From positions 2,692,501-2,756,500 of the forward strand of contig NZ_CP023747.1 of NCBI RefSeq assembly GCF_008704995.1: 64,000 nucleotides of DNA, read 5' to 3'. Positions 62,271-64,000 of the stretch are shown here, piece by piece (within the stretch, counting starts at the first letter, position 1; the number at the start of each line of letters is the position of its first letter). The notes under the pieces were generated by a model. That model had not been told where the DNA came from, did no database searches, and saw only the letters and a program-made list of their open reading frames with translations. A program made the translations under genes and the position numbers. This DNA comes from Streptomyces nodosus. GTDB taxonomy: Bacteria > Actinomycetota > Actinomycetes > Streptomycetales > Streptomycetaceae.

Positions 62271-63572
62271 ATGAAACTCACCGTGGTCGGCGGAGGGTCG
62301 ACCTACACCCCCGAACTCGTCGACGGGTTCGCCCGGCTCAGGGACACCCTGCCGGTCGAGGAACTGGTCCTCGTCGACCCGGCCGCCGAACGCCTGGACC
62401 TGGTGGGCGGCCTGGCCCGGCGGATCTTCGCCCGGCAGGGCCACCCCGGGCGCATCGTCACCACCCAGGACCTGGACGGGGCGGTCGAGGGCGCCGACGC
62501 CGTGCTGCTCCAACTGCGGGTCGGCGGCCAGGCCGCGCGGCAGCAGGACGAGACCTGGCCGCTCGAGTGCGGCTGCGTCGGCCAGGAGACCACCGGAGCG
62601 GGCGGCCTGGCCAAGGCGCTGCGCACGGTACCGGTGGTGCTGGACATCGCCGAACGGGTCCGCCGCACCAACCCCGAGGCCTGGATCATCGACTTCACCA
62701 ACCCGGTCGGCATCGTCACCCGCGCGCTGCTCCAGGAGGGCCACCGGGCGGTCGGACTGTGCAATGTGGCGATCGGCTTCCAGCGGAAGTTCGCCGCCCT
62801 GCTCGATGTGGCGCCCGGGGAGATCCATCTCGACCACCTGGGCCTCAACCACCTCACCTGGGAGACCGGGGTACGCCTGGGCGGCCCCGAGGGCGAGAAC
62901 GTACTGCCCCGGCTGCTCGCGGAGCACGGCGGTACGATCGCGGGCGATCTGCGTCTGCCCCGTGCCCTCCTGGACCGGCTGGGCGTGGTCCCGTCGTACT
63001 ACCTGCGCTACTACTACGCCCACGACGAGGTGGTGCGGGAACTGCGGACCAAGCCCTCGCGCGCCGCCGAAGTGGCCGAGATGGAACGCCAGTTGCTCAA
63101 GATGTACGGCGACCCGGCGCTGGACGAGAAGCCGGCGCTGCTGGCCCGGCGGGGCGGCGCCTACTACTCGGAGGCGGCCGTCGACCTGGCGGCGGCGCTG
63201 CTGGGCGACGGCGGGGGCCCCGAGGTCTCCCCGGGCACGCGGACAGGAGGCTCCCCGTACCAGGTGGTGAACGTGTCCAACCGGGGCACCCTGCCCTTCC
63301 TGCCGGACGACGCGGTGATCGAGGTGCAGGCCGCGGTGGGACCGCACGGCCCGGTCCCGCTGCCCGTGCCGGCGGTGGACCCGCTGTACGCGGGGCTGCT
63401 GGCACAGGTGACCGCCTATGAGGACCTGGCGCTCGAGGCCGCCCTGCGCGGGGGCCGGGACCGGGTGTTCCGGGCGCTGCTCGCCCATCCCCTGATCGGC
63501 CAGTACGCCTACGCCGACACCCTGACCGACCAGCTGATCGCGCACAACCGGGAGCACCTCCCGTGGGCCTGA
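62271..63572 (+). CDS. GH4 6-phospho-beta-glucosidase-type glycosidase
   Basis: A 433-residue NAD- and metal-dependent glycosidase. The NAD-binding start is KLTVVGGGSTYTPELVDG, the family signature is CGCVGQETTGAGG, and metal ligands are the Cys in GLCNVAIGF and His in GLNHLTW. The class hydrolyses phosphorylated disaccharides such as cellobiose phosphate; here the sugar is imported by ABC transport, so phosphorylation by the following kinase would have to precede it (inference). The ATG has AGGGAA before it. Confidence 0.9.
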   Translation: MKLTVVGGGSTYTPELVDGFARLRDTLPVEELVLVDPAAERLDLVGGLARRIFARQGHPGRIVTTQDLDGAVEGADAVLLQLRVGGQAARQQDETWPLECGCVGQETTGAGGLAKALRTVPVVLDIAERVRRTNPEAWIIDFTNPVGIVTRALLQEGHRAVGLCNVAIGFQRKFAALLDVAPGEIHLDHLGLNHLTWETGVRLGGPEGENVLPRLLAEHGGTIAGDLRLPRALLDRLGVVPSYYLRYYYAHDEVVRELRTKPSRAAEVAEMERQLLKMYGDPALDEKPALLARRGGAYYSEAAVDLAAALLGDGGGPEVSPGTRTGGSPYQVVNVSNRGTLPFLPDDAVIEVQAAVGPHGPVPLPVPAVDPLYAGLLAQVTAYEDLALEAALRGGRDRVFRALLAHPLIGQYAYADTLTDQLIAHNREHLPWA

Positions 63573-64000
63573 CCGCAAGCGTCCTCGCTCTCGACGCGGG
63601 CAACAGCAAGACGGATGTCGCCGTCGTGGCCGCCGACGGCGAGATCCTGGCCACCGCGCGGGGCGGGGGCTTCAGACCGCCCGCGGTGGGCGTCGAGACG
63701 GCGGTGGACACCCTGGCCGAGGCGGTCCGGCGGGCCTTCGCCACGGCCGGCGTCAGCTCCGTCGCCCATGTCTCGGCCTGTCTCGCCAACGCCGACCTCC
63801 CGGTGGAGGAGGAGCGGTTGGCGGCGGCGCTGGACGCGCGCGGCTGGGGCGCGAGCACCGAGGTGCACAACGACACCTTCGCCGTGCTGCGGGCCGGTGT
63901 CTCCGAGCCCCTGGGGGTGGCGGTGGTGTGCGGCGCCGGGATCAACTGCGCCGGGATGCGCCCCGACGGACGCACCGCCCGCTTTCCCGCGCTGGGCCGT
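63563..64000 (+). CDS. BadF/BadG-family sugar kinase (N-acetylglucosamine kinase-like), partial
   Basis: The first 146 codons of an ASKHA-fold kinase; the rest is outside the window. The phosphate-1 motif LALDAGNSKTDVAVV and VCGAGINCAGM are characteristic of BadF/N-acetylglucosamine kinases. The GTG start overlaps the GH4 stop by 10 bp with GGGAG upstream, so the two are coupled. It likely phosphorylates the sugar of this pathway. Confidence 0.88.
   Translation, partial: MGLTASVLALDAGNSKTDVAVVAADGEILATARGGGFRPPAVGVETAVDTLAEAVRRAFATAGVSSVAHVSACLANADLPVEEERLAAALDARGWGASTEVHNDTFAVLRAGVSEPLGVAVVCGAGINCAGMRPDGRTARFPALGR

Overview
The window is chromosomal DNA of a Streptomyces or a very close relative. 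It is extremely G+C-rich, GTG starts are common, and the gene order matches the well-known Streptomyces core block sfr/rodA - pbp2 - mreDCB - ndk - folC - valS - clpX - clpP2 - clpP1 - tig, followed by sodF, pepN, asd, malQ and a ROK-regulated sugar cluster. No prophage, insertion sequence, CRISPR array or rRNA was found; most genes look vertically inherited.

Layout. 1-6.1 kb (minus strand): the lateral-wall/sporulation-wall cluster mreB, mreC, mreD, PBP2 and a partial SEDS polymerase. 6.1-11.8 kb (minus): ndk, a DUF4233 membrane protein, folC and valS. 11.9-17.8 kb: a Pro/Gln/Tyr-rich membrane protein, then the ClpXP1P2 protease set and trigger factor, with a ClgR-type operator in front of clpP1. 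18.0-18.3 kb: two tRNA genes, Pro(TGG) on minus and Gly(TCC) on plus. 18.4-25.5 kb: a tiny membrane protein, an acyltransferase, a PP2C phosphatase, an endonuclease VIII-like glycosylase with rpiB, bioY, an iron-type superoxide dismutase behind a clear Nur (nickel) box, and a DsbA-like oxidoreductase. 25.7-41.8 kb: two paralogous aminopeptidases N, an AbiEi/nuclease-like protein, a Tat-type metallophosphoesterase, a NUDIX hydrolase, a large secreted subtilase with a tripeptidyl-peptidase-II-like insertion, asd, and an aldo/keto reductase divergent from a TetR regulator with twin operators. 41.8-48.3 kb: a DMT exporter divergent from a MarR regulator, an FAD monooxygenase, a small membrane protein, and malQ preceded by two repeat-coding segments.

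48.6-52.9 kb holds the most self-contained accessory unit: an ECF sigma factor, a membrane zinc-finger anti-sigma candidate, an ABC ATPase and two membrane proteins, all linked by 4-bp stop/start overlaps. It is followed on the other strand by a MerR regulator coupled to a membrane protein, then a DUF6247 gene overlapping a small RelE/ParE-like gene (a possible toxin-antitoxin pair), an HNH endonuclease and an MscS channel.

57.6-64 kb (plus): a ROK repressor, a lipoprotein sugar-binding protein, two ABC permeases, a GH4 6-phospho-glycosidase and the start of a BadF-type sugar kinase. No ATPase gene is present, as is usual in Streptomyces, where the shared ATPase MsiK energises many sugar transporters. 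The set reads as an uptake and phospho-sugar hydrolysis pathway under local ROK control.

Most transcription units end in strong G+C-rich hairpins, which are listed. Unusual local features include short tandem duplications across the stop codons of ndk and the DsbA-like gene, a 12-bp perfect dyad between clpP2 and clpX, and elastin-like coding repeats before malQ.
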